Origin: Saccharothrix espanaensis DSM 44229
GTDB lineage: Bacteria; Actinomycetota; Actinomycetes; Mycobacteriales; Pseudonocardiaceae
DNA: 64,000 nucleotides
Assembly (NCBI RefSeq): GCF_000328705.1
Contig: NC_019673.1
Coordinates: 3,410,001-3,474,000, forward strand
Direction: 5' to 3'
The notes beneath the pieces were generated by a model that searched no databases, was not told the origin of the DNA, and was given only the letters and a program-made list of their open reading frames with translations. Both the position numbers and the translations under genes were made by a program. Shown one piece after another: positions 1 through 9,900 of the stretch; the first letter of the stretch is position 1, and each line of letters begins with the position of its first letter.

Positions 1-342
1 GACGAGTCGGACGAGACGTGGCTGCGCCTGCTGGACGTCGAGGCGGCGCTGGCGGCGCGCACCTACCGGGCGGGTGAGCCGGTGGTGATCGGCGTGCGGG
101 ACCGGTTCCTGCCGGAGAACGACGGCGCGTACCGGATCACCGCGCAGGGGGCGTCCCGGACGTCGGACGAGCCGGACTTCGTGGTGGACGTCGACGTCCT
201 GGCCGCGGCCTACCTGGGCGACGTGACCTTCGGCGCCCTCGCGATGACCGGCCGCTTCGAGGAGGCGTCGGGCGACGCCGTGGCGCGCGCGGACGCACTG
301 TTCGCCGCAGCTCAAACTCCGTGGTGCGGCACGTTCTTTTAG
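1..342 (+). CDS. Eis-family N-acetyltransferase, C-terminal end (partial)
   Basis: The reading frame is open from base 1 and ends with a stop at 340-342, so only the last 113 residues are present. The visible part resembles the C-terminal sterol-carrier-like domain of Eis (enhanced intracellular survival) acetyltransferases: a WLRLLDVEAALAARTY segment, a V-V-I-G-V strand, and a chain ending in PWCGTFF. Eis enzymes use acetyl-CoA to acetylate amines, including aminoglycosides, and place the C-terminal carboxylate in the active site, which fits the short end seen here. The catalytic GNAT domain lies outside the window, so activity cannot be judged. It converges on the exonuclease gene, 45 bases away. 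Confidence 0.72.
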   Translation, partial: DESDETWLRLLDVEAALAARTYRAGEPVVIGVRDRFLPENDGAYRITAQGASRTSDEPDFVVDVDVLAAAYLGDVTFGALAMTGRFEEASGDAVARADALFAAAQTPWCGTFF

Positions 343-387
343 GAAGAGGAGGCGCGCCCCGGGCTCACGGGCTCGGGACGCGTCCGG

Positions 388-1335
388 TCAGGCGTTGCGG
401 CGTTCCAGGGCGGTCAGCAGGCGGGGGAGGGAGCTGCCCAGGCCCCAGCGGCGGGTCAGTTCCTCCACGCGGTCCGGGTCGACCGGTGCGGCCGGTACCG
501 GGTCCGGGCGGTCCTGGATGATCTCGGCGTCGGTGGCCACGTTGACCACCGTGGGTGCCACGGCGAGGTAGTCCTGGGCGTTGATCAGCGACGTGCGGGC
601 GCGGGTGGTGAGCTTGCGGTCCTTGCCGTCGTGCACGGCCGCCAGCACCGCCTCCAGCGAGCCGAACTCGGTGATCAGCTTGGCGGCCGTCTTCTCGCCG
701 ATGCCCGCGACGCCGGGCAGGCCGTCCGACGGGTCGCCGCGCAGCACCGCCATCCCCGCGTACGCCCGGCCGGCGTCCCGCTCGGGCAGCGCGTACTTCG
801 CGGCCAGTTCCACCGGACCGATCAGCTCCGCCTTCGCCCAGCCCCGACCCAGGTACAGCACGCGGACCGGGGTCGGCTCGTCGCGCACCACCTGGAACAG
901 GTCGCGGTCGCCGGTGATGACCTCGACCGGGTCGGTGGCCTCCCGGGCGGCGAGGGTGCCGATCACGTCGTCGGCCTCGTAGCCGACCGCCTCGGCGGTG
1001 GCGATGCCGACCGCGTCGAGCACGTCGAGGATGATCGGGACCTGCGGCGTCAGCGTGTCCGGCACGTCCTCCTCGCCTTCGGCGCCCTCGGCGGCCACCC
1101 GGTGCGCCTTGTACGACGGCAGCGCGGCCACCCGGAACTCGGGCCGCCAGTCGGCGTCGAGGCAGGCGACCACCCGGCCCGCGCCGCGGTCGGTGATCAC
1201 CTTGGTGATGGTGTCGACGAAACCGCGCACGGCGTTCACCGGGGTGCCGTCCGGCGCGGTCATCGATTCGGGCAACGCGTAGAACGCCCGGAAGTAGAGG
1301 CTGGCGGCGTCCATGAGGACTAGCGGGCTGCTCAC
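388..1335 (-). CDS. 5'-3' exonuclease (T5 FEN / PolI N-terminal type)
   Basis: Protein of 315 residues matching the stand-alone 5'-3' exonucleases of actinomycetes, which resemble the N-terminal nuclease domain of DNA polymerase I. Visible features are LVLMDAASLYFRAF at the N terminus with the first metal-binding Asp, the acidic segments YEADDVIGT and VITGDRDLFQ, and a C-terminal helix-hairpin-helix around DGLPGVAGIGEKTAAKL. Likely role: removal of 5' flaps and RNA primers during replication and repair. The reading frame extends further upstream, but the GTG at 1335 puts the start 6 residues before the conserved first strand, as in the family. An ATG at 1314 is a less likely alternative. No polymerase domain follows. 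Confidence 0.9.
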   Translation of the reverse strand: MSSPLVLMDAASLYFRAFYALPESMTAPDGTPVNAVRGFVDTITKVITDRGAGRVVACLDADWRPEFRVAALPSYKAHRVAAEGAEGEEDVPDTLTPQVPIILDVLDAVGIATAEAVGYEADDVIGTLAAREATDPVEVITGDRDLFQVVRDEPTPVRVLYLGRGWAKAELIGPVELAAKYALPERDAGRAYAGMAVLRGDPSDGLPGVAGIGEKTAAKLITEFGSLEAVLAAVHDGKDRKLTTRARTSLINAQDYLAVAPTVVNVATDAEIIQDRPDPVPAAPVDPDRVEELTRRWGLGSSLPRLLTALERRNA

Positions 1336-1461
1336 CCCGGACAGCTTGCCAGACGGGTACGACAGCGGCCCGCGCGCACGGTCGGTGCGCGGTCGTGCCC
1401 GGTGCGTGGTGATCAGGTGTAGTGGCACGTTGCGGGCCTGGCAGTACTAGGCTAACGAGAC

Positions 1462-2592
1462 ATGTCGACCCATGTTGGACCCATTGACGTGGACGCCCTC
1501 CGCGCGCGACTGGACAAGGCCGCCACCGCGGCGACCGTCGCCGGCGTGGACGCCCTGCTCATCACGCCCGGTTCGGACCTGCGCTACCTGATCGGGGCGG
1601 GCGGGTCGTCGTTCGAACGGCTCACCTGCCTGGTGCTGCCGGTCGGCGGCACCCCGGTGCTGGTGGTGCCTAAGCTGGAGCAGCCCGGCTACGCGGCCGT
1701 CCCGACCGGTGAGCTCGGCGTCGACGTGGCCACCTGGGTCGACGGCGAGGACCCGTACGCGCTGGTGCGCCGGGCGCTCAAGGGCACCGACCGGGTCGCC
1801 GTGGCGGACATGATGCCCGCCCTGCACAACCTCAGCCTGCGCGACGCCATCGGCGGCGACCAGGTGCTGGCCGGTCCGATCCTGCGCGAGCTGCGGATGC
1901 GCAAGGACGCCTCCGAGGTCGAGGCGCTGCGCAAGGCCGGCGCGGCGATCGACCGGGTGCACGCGCGGGTCGGCGAGTGGCTGCGGCCGGGCCGCACCGA
2001 GGCCGAGGTCGGCGCGGACATCGCGGCCGCGATCGTCGCCGAGGGCCACGAGCTGGCCGAGTTCGTGATCGTCGGCTCCGGCCCGAACGGCGCGTCGCCG
2101 CACCACAGCCTGTCCGACCGGGTCATCGAGGCCGGCGACGTGGTCGTGGTCGACATCGGCGGTCCGGTGGCCGAGGGCTACAACTCCGACTCCACCCGCA
2201 CCTACGTGCTGGGCGAGCCGCGCGACAAGGACGTGTGGGACACCTACGCGGTGCTCCAGGCGGCGCAGCGGGCGGCCGTGGACGCGGTCAAGCCGGGCGT
2301 CACGTGCGAGTCGATCGACGCCGCCGCGCGCGAGGTCATCGCCGACGCCGGCTTCGGCGAGTACTTCGTGCACCGCACCGGCCACGGCATCGGGCTGGAC
2401 GTGCACGAGGAGCCCTACATCGTGGGCGGCAACGACCTGGTGCTGGAGGCCGGCATGGCGTTCAGCGTCGAGCCCGGCATCTACCTGCCCGGCCGGTGGG
2501 GCGCGCGGATCGAGGACATCGTGATCGCCACCGACACCGGTGTCGAGTCCGTCAACAACCGACCCCACGACCTGGTGGTGCTGCCCGCGTGA
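1462..2592 (+). CDS. M24 family metallopeptidase (Xaa-Pro peptidase type)
   Basis: 376 residues with an N-terminal creatinase-like domain (about 1-130) and a C-terminal pita-bread metallopeptidase domain. All five expected metal ligands can be picked out: Asp in VVVDIGG, Asp in YNSDSTRTY, His in HRTGHGIGLDVHE, Glu in FSVEPGIY and Glu in ARIEDIV. The enzyme is expected to remove N-terminal residues next to proline from peptides in the cytoplasm, using two Mn or similar ions. The stop overlaps the GTG start of the Lrp-type regulator downstream, so the two are probably cotranscribed. Whether the substrate is X-Pro dipeptides or longer peptides cannot be told from sequence. Confidence 0.9.
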   Translation: MSTHVGPIDVDALRARLDKAATAATVAGVDALLITPGSDLRYLIGAGGSSFERLTCLVLPVGGTPVLVVPKLEQPGYAAVPTGELGVDVATWVDGEDPYALVRRALKGTDRVAVADMMPALHNLSLRDAIGGDQVLAGPILRELRMRKDASEVEALRKAGAAIDRVHARVGEWLRPGRTEAEVGADIAAAIVAEGHELAEFVIVGSGPNGASPHHSLSDRVIEAGDVVVVDIGGPVAEGYNSDSTRTYVLGEPRDKDVWDTYAVLQAAQRAAVDAVKPGVTCESIDAAAREVIADAGFGEYFVHRTGHGIGLDVHEEPYIVGGNDLVLEAGMAFSVEPGIYLPGRWGARIEDIVIATDTGVESVNNRPHDLVVLPA

Positions 2593-3038
2593 CCGCCCTG
2601 GAGCCGATAGACCGGGCGATCCTGCGCGAGCTGGCCGCCGACGGCCGGTGCAGCTTCACCGACCTCGCCGAGCGGGTGGGACTGAGCGTGTCGGCCGTGC
2701 ACCAGCGGGTGCGCCGGCTGGAGCAGCGCGGCGTGGTGCGCGGGTACGCGGCGCGGCTGGACGGCGACGAGATCGGCCTGCCGCTGACCGCGTTCATCTC
2801 GCTGACCCCGATCGACCCGGCGGCTCCGGACGACTACCCGAAGCGGCTGGAGCACCTGCCGCAGGTCGAGGCGTGCTACTCGGTCGCGGGGGACGCCTCG
2901 TACGTCCTGCGCGTCCGGGTGGCGTCGCCGACGGCGCTGGAGGAGCTGCTCCGGCAGATCCGCGAGGCGGCGAACGTGTCCACCCGGACGACGGTCGTGC
3001 TGTCCACGCCGTACGAGGACCGGCCGCCGGCGGTCTAG
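2589..3038 (+). CDS. Lrp/AsnC family transcriptional regulator
   Basis: 149 residues, the usual length for the family. An N-terminal winged helix-turn-helix (about 1-60; LDRAIL-like start, then SFTDLAERVGLSVSAVHQRVRRLEQRG) is followed by an RAM/AsnC ligand-binding domain (about 65-145) with the typical CYSVAGDASYVLRVRV strand. The GTG start overlaps the preceding peptidase stop by four bases, indicating translational coupling. Such regulators form octamers that bind amino acids. Coupling to a proline peptidase suggests it senses an amino acid released by peptide breakdown, which is inference. Confidence 0.92.
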   Translation: MTALEPIDRAILRELAADGRCSFTDLAERVGLSVSAVHQRVRRLEQRGVVRGYAARLDGDEIGLPLTAFISLTPIDPAAPDDYPKRLEHLPQVEACYSVAGDASYVLRVRVASPTALEELLRQIREAANVSTRTTVVLSTPYEDRPPAV

Positions 3039-3147
3039 CGGTCGCGGGTCAGGACGTGGTCGTGTCGGTGCGCACGGGCGGGCGGACCGGTGGTGCGGGC
3101 CCGTTGGCCATGCGTTGCAGCACCAGGCCCGCTGTCAGGGAGGGCGG

Positions 3148-4065
3148 TCAGGTCTCCTGGCCGCGGCCTTCGGCGAGCTTGCGCATGGTGTCGGTGAACC
3201 GGTCGACCACGCGCATCACCGGCCGGTCCGGTTCCGGCAGGAGGGCCATGACCTCGTCGTCGGACGCCGCCCGCGCGGTCTTCGCGAACGCCAGCGACGC
3301 CTCCTTGTCGGCCTGCTTGGGCACGATCGCGGTGACCTCGACCTCCCCGTACCGCCGGACCCAGACGTGGGCCGCCGGGTCCTCCCGGTAGACCGGGACG
3401 TCCTTCCACGTGGTGGGCTTGACCTTGTGGGTCACCAGCCTCGGGCGCTCGCCCAGCGGCGCGTCCGGGCCGGTGGCCGCGTACTCGACGACGGCCCGGC
3501 CGTCCTCCAGCCGGAACGTCGGCGAGCCGTAGCCCGCCTGCGGGGAGAGGTACGGGGTGACCCCGGCGGCCTTGGTGCGCGTCTTGGCGGTGTCCGGCTC
3601 CTGCCACGTCGGGCCGGTGTTGGCCAGGGCGATCAGCGCCACCGCCACGACCGCCGTGCCCAGCGGGAGCAGCACACCGCGTACGAGGATCGCGGCCACC
3701 AGCGCCACCGGCAGTCCGAAACCACCGTAGAGCAGCCACGTCGGGCCATGCGGCTGCCACGAGTCCAGCGCGCTGGAGTAGAACACGACGCCGATCAGGC
3801 CCACGACCGACATCAGCGCCGCCCACAGCACCCGCCACCCCGGTGTCCCGGTGAGCGGGCTCGCCTCCTTGGTGACCGTGCCGATCAGGTAGAACAGCCC
3901 GAACACGGGGATCAGGCTGACCAGCACCAGAACCTTGCTGCCGACCCAGAAGCCGAACATCACCAGCCAGCCGCCCAGGTACATCACTAGGAGGGCGGCG
4001 GTGAACGCGGCAACCACCTGGATGACGACCGGGAGCGCGTGCTTCGGGGTGTCGATCACCGCCAT
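3148..4065 (-). CDS. Multi-pass membrane protein of unknown function
   Basis: 305 residues. The N-terminal half carries about five hydrophobic segments (roughly residues 12-34, 40-62, 77-97, 110-130 and 135-150 from the chosen start). The C-terminal half (about 155-305) is soluble, charged and rich in Arg, Lys and Glu, with no motif I recognise. I chose the ATG at 4065 because TAGGAG lies just upstream at good spacing; an in-frame ATG ten codons earlier has no such site. It runs convergent to the Lrp gene with about 110 bases between them. The layout suggests a membrane-anchored protein with a cytoplasmic or external tail; no function is assigned. Confidence 0.7.
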   Translation of the reverse strand: MAVIDTPKHALPVVIQVVAAFTAALLVMYLGGWLVMFGFWVGSKVLVLVSLIPVFGLFYLIGTVTKEASPLTGTPGWRVLWAALMSVVGLIGVVFYSSALDSWQPHGPTWLLYGGFGLPVALVAAILVRGVLLPLGTAVVAVALIALANTGPTWQEPDTAKTRTKAAGVTPYLSPQAGYGSPTFRLEDGRAVVEYAATGPDAPLGERPRLVTHKVKPTTWKDVPVYREDPAAHVWVRRYGEVEVTAIVPKQADKEASLAFAKTARAASDDEVMALLPEPDRPVMRVVDRFTDTMRKLAEGRGQET

Positions 4066-4103
4066 ACGGTCTCCTATCACCCCTTCCGGTGGCATCGGGG
4101 GTT

Positions 4104-4856
4104 CTACTCAAACGCGTCCCACGGCACGGCGTCGTAGGCGGCCCGCACCCGGCCGATCGCTCCGGCGTCCACTTCGTACTCGACCTCGTCCACAGCGGAC
4201 ACCGCGACCACGCCGATCGAGTTCGTCAGGAAAGCGCCCCGGTAGGACCCGAGGTCCGCCAGCCGCACCACGGCCCGCCGCGACGGCAGTTCGCGTTCGA
4301 GGAGCTGCATGGTGATGCCGTGCAGCCAGTCCGCGTCGGCCCACACGACGTCGTCGCCGTCGAAGAACGCGATGTTGGTGATCGCGCCCTCCACCACCAC
4401 GCCGTCCGGGGTGGTGAGCAGCGCTTCGTCGTACCCGGCCGCCGCCGCGCGATTGCGGTGGTGGGCCTGGCCGAAGCCGCCTAGGTGCTTCACGTGCGGC
4501 AGCGGGCGGCGGTAGTCGACCGACATCAGGCGGTGCGGGCGGTCCGCCGGGCTCGACGGGTCGCGCACCGCGACCAGCACCGCCGGGTCGGCGGTGCCGA
4601 ACACGACCACGCGCACGGCGGCGTCGCGGACGTCGTCGGCCAGGGCGTGCGACACCAGGGCGCGCACCCGGTCACCGTCCAGTCCGGTGCCGTACAGCTC
4701 GCGGTTGGCCGCGTCCAGCCGGCGCAGGTGGGCGTCCAGACCCCGGACCCGCCGGTCGCGGACCTGCATGGCGGTGAAGTGGCCGTAGTTGGCCAGCACG
4801 GCGGGGGCCAGTTGTTCCGCGGTGGGAGCGGCACCGTCGATCTCGATCCTCAGCAC
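4104..4856 (-). CDS. Class IV aminotransferase (aminodeoxychorismate lyase-like)
   Basis: About 250 residues of fold-type IV PLP enzyme. The catalytic lysine is expected in LPHVKHLGG, and the PLP-binding segment TTPDGVVVEGAITNIAFF follows, with a C-terminal FLTNSIGVVAVSAV. The family contains branched-chain and D-amino-acid aminotransferases and aminodeoxychorismate lyase; actinomycete proteins of this size are usually annotated as PabC-like, but the substrate is uncertain. The frame is open further upstream; the GTG at 4856 fits the family N terminus and leaves room for the divergent GlxA-type gene. No strong ribosome site is visible. Confidence 0.82.
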   Translation of the reverse strand: MLRIEIDGAAPTAEQLAPAVLANYGHFTAMQVRDRRVRGLDAHLRRLDAANRELYGTGLDGDRVRALVSHALADDVRDAAVRVVVFGTADPAVLVAVRDPSSPADRPHRLMSVDYRRPLPHVKHLGGFGQAHHRNRAAAAGYDEALLTTPDGVVVEGAITNIAFFDGDDVVWADADWLHGITMQLLERELPSRRAVVRLADLGSYRGAFLTNSIGVVAVSAVDEVEYEVDAGAIGRVRAAYDAVPWDAFE

Positions 4857-4933
4857 GACCCGACCGTAACGTGGCAGGAATCGAGGGTCGCGGGTCGTTG
4901 CCGCCACCCGCGCGGATCGGGAGGGTGGTCGGT

Positions 4934-5890
4934 GTGGAACGAGAGGTGCTCGTCGTCGGCTTCCCGGACGCCGCGCTGCTGGACATCGCCGGTCCGGTGG
5001 AGGTGTTCCAGGGCGCGTCGGGGGTGCGCGACGGCGGCTACCGCGTGCGGCTGGCCGCGGTGGGCGGGGGTTTCACCGCGTCCGGCATCGGGGTGGCCGC
5101 CGACGACCTGCGCGAGGTCGCCGGACCGGTGGACACGGTCGTCGTGGTCGGCGGCTTCGGGTTCGAGGCCGCCGCGCGGGACGCCGTGCTGCTGGGCGAG
5201 CTGCGGCGGGTCGCCGGCTCGGCCCGGCGGGTCACGTCGGTGTGCACCGGCGCGTTCCTGCTGGCCGCCGCCGGCCTGCTGGACGGGGCGCGGGCCACCA
5301 CGCACTGGGCGTACTGCCGGCGGCTGGCCGCCGACCACCCGCGGGTGGAGGTGGTGCCGGACGCGATCTTCGTCTGCGACGGGCGGCTGGCCACCTCCGC
5401 CGGGGTCACGGCGGGCATCGACCTCGCGCTGGCGCTGCTGGAACGCGACCACGACGCGGCGCTGGCCCGGCTGGTGGCCCGGTGGCTCGTGGTGTTCCTG
5501 CAACGGCCCGGCGGCCAGTCCCAGTTCAGCGTCCGGGCCAGGGTGCCGCCGGTGCGCGAGCCGGGGCTGCGGGCGGTGCTGGACGCGATCGCCGACGACC
5601 CGGCCGCGGCGTGGACGGTGGGGGAGATGGCCCGCCGGGCCGCGATGAGCCCCCGGCACTTCGCCCGGGTGTTCCCGCGCCGGGTGGGCGCTTCGCCCGC
5701 CCGGTACGTGGAGCAGGCCCGGGTGGAGGCGGCGGCGGGCGTGCTGGAGTCCGGTGACGAAGGGCTCGACGTGGTGGCCCGGCGCAGCGGGTTCGGCTCC
5801 GCGGAGACCATGCGCCGCGCGTTCCTGAGGGTGCTCGGCGTGACGCCGGGCGGCTACCGACACAGGTTCCGCACCACCGGTGCGGCCTGA
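4934..5890 (+). CDS. GlxA-type AraC family transcriptional regulator
   Basis: 318 residues: an N-terminal DJ-1/PfpI-like domain (about 1-165, with the nucleophile-elbow sequence SVCTGAFLLAAAG and the THWAYC segment) fused to a C-terminal double helix-turn-helix AraC/XylS DNA-binding domain (about 225-318, MSPRHFARVFPRRVGASPARYV). This is the GlxA architecture. The GTG at 4934 is preceded by GGGAGG at good spacing, so it is preferred over an earlier GTG at 4871. The next gene encodes a stand-alone protein of the same DJ-1/PfpI fold, the usual arrangement in which the regulator controls its neighbour. Confidence 0.9.
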   Translation: MEREVLVVGFPDAALLDIAGPVEVFQGASGVRDGGYRVRLAAVGGGFTASGIGVAADDLREVAGPVDTVVVVGGFGFEAAARDAVLLGELRRVAGSARRVTSVCTGAFLLAAAGLLDGARATTHWAYCRRLAADHPRVEVVPDAIFVCDGRLATSAGVTAGIDLALALLERDHDAALARLVARWLVVFLQRPGGQSQFSVRARVPPVREPGLRAVLDAIADDPAAAWTVGEMARRAAMSPRHFARVFPRRVGASPARYVEQARVEAAAGVLESGDEGLDVVARRSGFGSAETMRRAFLRVLGVTPGGYRHRFRTTGAA

Positions 5891-5910
5891 CCACCGATGG
5901 GGGATGGGGA

Positions 5911-6534
5911 ATGGACCTCGCATTCGTGCTGTACCCGAAGTTGACCGCGCTGGACCTGATCGGGCCGTACGAGGTACTCGCCCACCAGCGGGACGTGACC
6001 GTGCGCTTCGTCGCGGCCACCTTGGACCCGGTCACCGCCGACGCCGGGCTGATCATCACGCCCACCGCCACGTTCGACGAGGTGGACCGCGCCGACGTGA
6101 TCGTGGTGCCGGGCAGCGGCGCGTGGCCCGAGCCGCTGGCGGACGGCGCGGTCGCGCGGTGGCTGCGCAAGGTGCACCCGACCGCCACCTGGACCACGTC
6201 GGTGTGCACCGGCTCGACCCTGCTCGCCCAGGCCGGGATCCTCGACGGCCGGCCGGCCACCACGCACTGGGCGGTGCGCGAGGAGCTGGCGCAGCTCGGC
6301 GCGGTGGTCAGCACCGACCGGGTGGTGCGCGCCGGGAACGTGCTGACCGGCGCTGGGGTGTCCGCCGGGATCGACATGGCGCTCACCCTGGTCGGCCTGA
6401 TCTGGGGCGACGACCGGGCCCGGTTCACCCAGCTGCTCATCGAGTACGCGCCCGAGCCGCCCTACGACTCCGGCACGCCGGACACCGCGCCCGCCTCCGT
6501 CCTGGCGATGATGCGCGCCGAACTGGGCACCTGA
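5911..6534 (+). CDS. DJ-1/PfpI family protein (isonitrile hydratase-like)
   Basis: 207 residues forming one DJ-1/PfpI domain. The candidate nucleophile Cys is in TTSVCTGSTLLAQAG and is followed by PATTHWAVRE, both shared with the DJ-1 domain of the GlxA-type regulator upstream. Similar stand-alone proteins are often annotated as isonitrile hydratase (isonitrile to N-substituted formamide), but other members are proteases, glyoxalases or chaperones, so the reaction is unproven. It starts 20 bases after the regulator and is probably in the same transcript. Confidence 0.8.
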   Translation: MDLAFVLYPKLTALDLIGPYEVLAHQRDVTVRFVAATLDPVTADAGLIITPTATFDEVDRADVIVVPGSGAWPEPLADGAVARWLRKVHPTATWTTSVCTGSTLLAQAGILDGRPATTHWAVREELAQLGAVVSTDRVVRAGNVLTGAGVSAGIDMALTLVGLIWGDDRARFTQLLIEYAPEPPYDSGTPDTAPASVLAMMRAELGT

Positions 6535-6703
6535 CGCCCCGCTCCGGCACGCCACCCCCGCGAAGCCCCTGCTCACACCGTCCTTCCGACAGCCTCGTCG
6601 TCGGCGGACCCGTCGAGCAGGGGCGTCCGGCAAGGCCGACCCTTGGCACGTCAGGCCACCCACGCGACCCACACGCGAGGCCGCGTCGGTGTGTCGCGTC
6701 GCC

Positions 6704-6738
6704 TTTCCCTCCGATCACGCTCTTCGATCGGAGGGAAA
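6704..6738. terminator. Hairpin with perfect 13-bp stem
   Basis: TTTCCCTCCGATC at 6704-6716 is exactly complementary to GATCGGAGGGAAA at 6726-6738, with a 9-base loop. It lies 170 bases after the DJ-1 gene and before the CHAT-TPR gene. The stem has a run of T on one side and A on the other, so it could end transcription in either direction. It is equally compatible with being an operator. Confidence 0.55.
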
Positions 6739-6774
6739 CGCGGCGCGATGCACCGACTCCCCAGCGGCCGAGCC

Positions 6775-6832
6775 GCCGCGACGGAGTCGCGGCAATTCAA
6801 CCCAGCCGAGCCCGCCGCGACGGAGTCGCGGC
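6775..6832. repeat. Tandem pair of identical small hairpins
   Basis: Two copies of a roughly 30-base unit occur 39 bases apart. Each contains GCCGCGAC-GGA-GTCGCGGC, a perfect 8-bp stem with a 3-base loop, at 6775-6793 and 6814-6832, and each is followed by AAT(T/C)CAAC. The unit lies in the 370-base gap (6535-6903) between the DJ-1 and CHAT-TPR genes, which shows no credible gene of its own. It may be a local copy of a dispersed intergenic repeat or a paired protein-binding site. Confidence 0.6.
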
Positions 6833-6903
6833 AATCCAACGCCGTGTAGCTTTCCCACGCCACCTCCATCCGGTGGAGTCTTCGCTGCAAGGGTTGTGAG
6901 CCA

Positions 6904-9900
6904 GTGGACCTCGGTGCTCCGCACGGAATCCGGTTCCGCTTCGAGGCGGGTTTGTTGCGTGCCGTCCTGCTCGACGTGCACGGCAAGCCGCCGCTCGTGG
7001 TGTGCGAGCACCTGACCGTCGAGACCGGCGCGCGCGATCTCGTGGTGGACGAGTCGCGTGACGGCCGGGTGCGCACGGTGCTGCGGCGGCGGTTCGACCT
7101 GTCCGCGCCCGCGCAGTGGCGGCTCGACGTCGACGCGCCCGCCGCGCGGACCGCCGACGGTGTCGTCTTCATGCTTCCCGACGACGTGTCGCTGCACGTC
7201 AGCGGCTCGTCGTCGTATGCCGCGGTGCCCGGTGGGGTGGCTGTCGCGCTGCCGGCCGGCTGCTCCGAAGTGCACCTCACGGTGACCAGCGCCCCGGTGT
7301 TCGACGTCGCCGACACGGTCGTGGTGTGCCGCCCGGACCAGGTGCGGCAGGCCGCCGTCGTGGTGTCGTGCCTGCCCGCGGACCGGTTCACGCCGATCGT
7401 CGCGCTGCATCCGCCGCCGCTGGCCGAGGCCGACTACCTGGCGCTGCACGCCGAGTACACCGCGAGCCGAGCGTTGGACGACCCGGCCGAGACCGATCGG
7501 CTGCGCCGCGCCTTGACGCCTTACCGCTCGTGGTTGCGCCACCACGAGCGGCTCGCGGACCTGCTGCGCCGGGTGGGTGTGCGGCGTGCGGTGTTCCTGT
7601 GCGACCCCGATCCCGAACACGTCAACGCGGTCGATCCCGCCGACGGCGGCGGGCTGTTGTTCGACGGCCTCGACGCCGTGCGGCTCTCGCAGAGCCCGAA
7701 CCTGACCACGGCCGCGTGGCAGGCGTTGCGCGACGGCGAGCCGGAGCCCCTCGACGTGCCGCCGGACGCGGACTTCACCGCCGCCCTGTTCACCGCGTTG
7801 CGGTTGGGCCGGCCGCTGCGCGTGGTGCCCGGCGCGCCGCAGCCCGCGTTCGCCGAGCACCAACCGCACGGTGACGAAGCCGTTCTGGTGGAGGACGACG
7901 GCACCGCCGACACCCTGGTCGCGGCGGCCTACGCGCACCACCGGGGCGCACGGCTGGTGATCACCCCGCCGCCGGACCTGGTCGAGGTGCGGCGGGTGGT
8001 CGCCGAGGAGCAGGAACGGTTCACCGCCGCCGCCCGCGCGATCGGCGACGCGGTCAAGGGCATCGGGTTCGTCGAGGCGCTGTGGCGCTACCTGTCGACG
8101 GGCGACCACGACCCGTACGCGGCGGTGGAGGCGGTGGTCGGCGCGCAGGTCCCGGCGCACGCGGCGGCCGAGGTGGGCGATCGGCGACTGACCGCGTTCA
8201 CCACCGGGCTGCCGTACTCGTTCGTGCGGACCGCCGAGGTCGACTGGACCCGCAAGCCGATCGGGCACGTCGTCGCCGACCCGACCCTGGTCGTGCTCAC
8301 CGAGCTGTACGGGGCCGCCGTGGAACGCCACCCCGGCACGTTCAGCCTGGTGTTCGACAGCGACGAGCACAGCGGCTCCTACCGCGTCGACCACGACCGC
8401 GTCGACCCTGGCCGGACCGACGACGGGCCGCCGGAGGCCCGCCGGGTCGGCCACCACACCCACCCGATCGTGCTCTCCGGCGCGGCGGCCTCGGTCGACG
8501 TGCTGGACGAGCTGGCCGGGCTGCCGGTGGAACTGGTGTTCTTCAACACCCACGGCGACGACGACGGCATCGTGCTGGGCGGGCAGGAACTGCCGGACTG
8601 GCTGGTGCCGCACCGGGTGGCGCTGCGCCACCGGCCGATCGTGTTCAACAACTCCTGCCGCTCGTGGACGGGGCTGGGCCGGGAGTTCGTCCGGGCCGGC
8701 GCGCGCGGCTACATCGGCGCGCTGTGGTCGGTCCCGCCCAACCTGGCGGCCGGTTTCGCGCGGACGGTGGTGCACCGGCTGACCGCCGAGGAGGCGCCCG
8801 CCGCGCACGCCGTGGTGGACACCGGCACGCCCGGCGGCGTCGAACGGTCCTATTTGTACGTCGGCACGGTCAACGGCCGGCTGGACGAGTGGCGCGACCG
8901 GTCCACGACGGGCGGCGCGGCGGCGTTGGCCGGGTGCGCGCTGCTCGCGGCCGTCGCCCGGGACCGCGGCGAGCCGCTGGCCCGCGTGCTGCACCGGGAG
9001 ATCGTGGCGCTGCGCGAGATCGCCGAGCAGGCGGCCGCGACCGGCACCGCGTCCTACGCCGACGTGCTGCTCGACGAGCTGGAGCTGACCCGCGACGACG
9101 CCGAGGCGGCCGGGCTGGTGGCGAAGCTGGACAGCGTGCTGCCCGGCCTGGACCTGCCCGCCGCCGAGGCGGGCGCGCGGTGGGCCGAGCGCTACCGGAT
9201 CACCGGGCAGCGGCACGAGGAGCGCGGGGAATACCCGGAGGCGCTCGCGGACTTCGAACGGTGCGTGGGACAGGGTGACGCGTACCGGGACCGGGCGGGG
9301 GTGCTGCTGCGCATGGCGCGGCTGCTGGCCGACCGGGGCAGACCCGACCAGGCGCGGCGGGCCGCGCTGGAGGCGCAGGCCGCGTTCCGGGTGAACGGCG
9401 GTGGAGCTCGGCTGATGGAGGCGATCGGCGTGCTGGGTGAGCTGAGCGACGACCACGCGACCGCGGCGCGGTACGCCGTGGAGGGGCACGACGTCGCGGT
9501 GGAGCTGGACGACAGGCGGCGGCAGGCCGCGTTCAAGTTCGAGGAGTGCGTGCGCCACCACGGGGCGGGCGACCTGGCCGCCGCGGTCGACGCCGGGGTG
9601 CGCGCGGTGGAGCTGTTCCGCGCCGAGGGCGACGGCCCGGCCGAGCTGGCCGCGCTGCGCGAGCTGGGAGCGTGCCACCGCGACCTGGGTGAGCCGGCGA
9701 CCGCGCGGCACTACGCGGAACTCGGGGTGGCGCTGGCCGAGCGGCTGGGCGGCCCGCTCGACCTGGCCGCCTGCCACCACGAGCTGGGCCGGGTGCTGAC
9801 CGGGCTCGGCGAGCACCCGGCGGCGCTGGAGCACTACCGGCACGCGGTGGAGCTGCTGGTGGCCAAGGGGGAGTGGGAGCAGGGCGCGGCGCTGCTGCCC

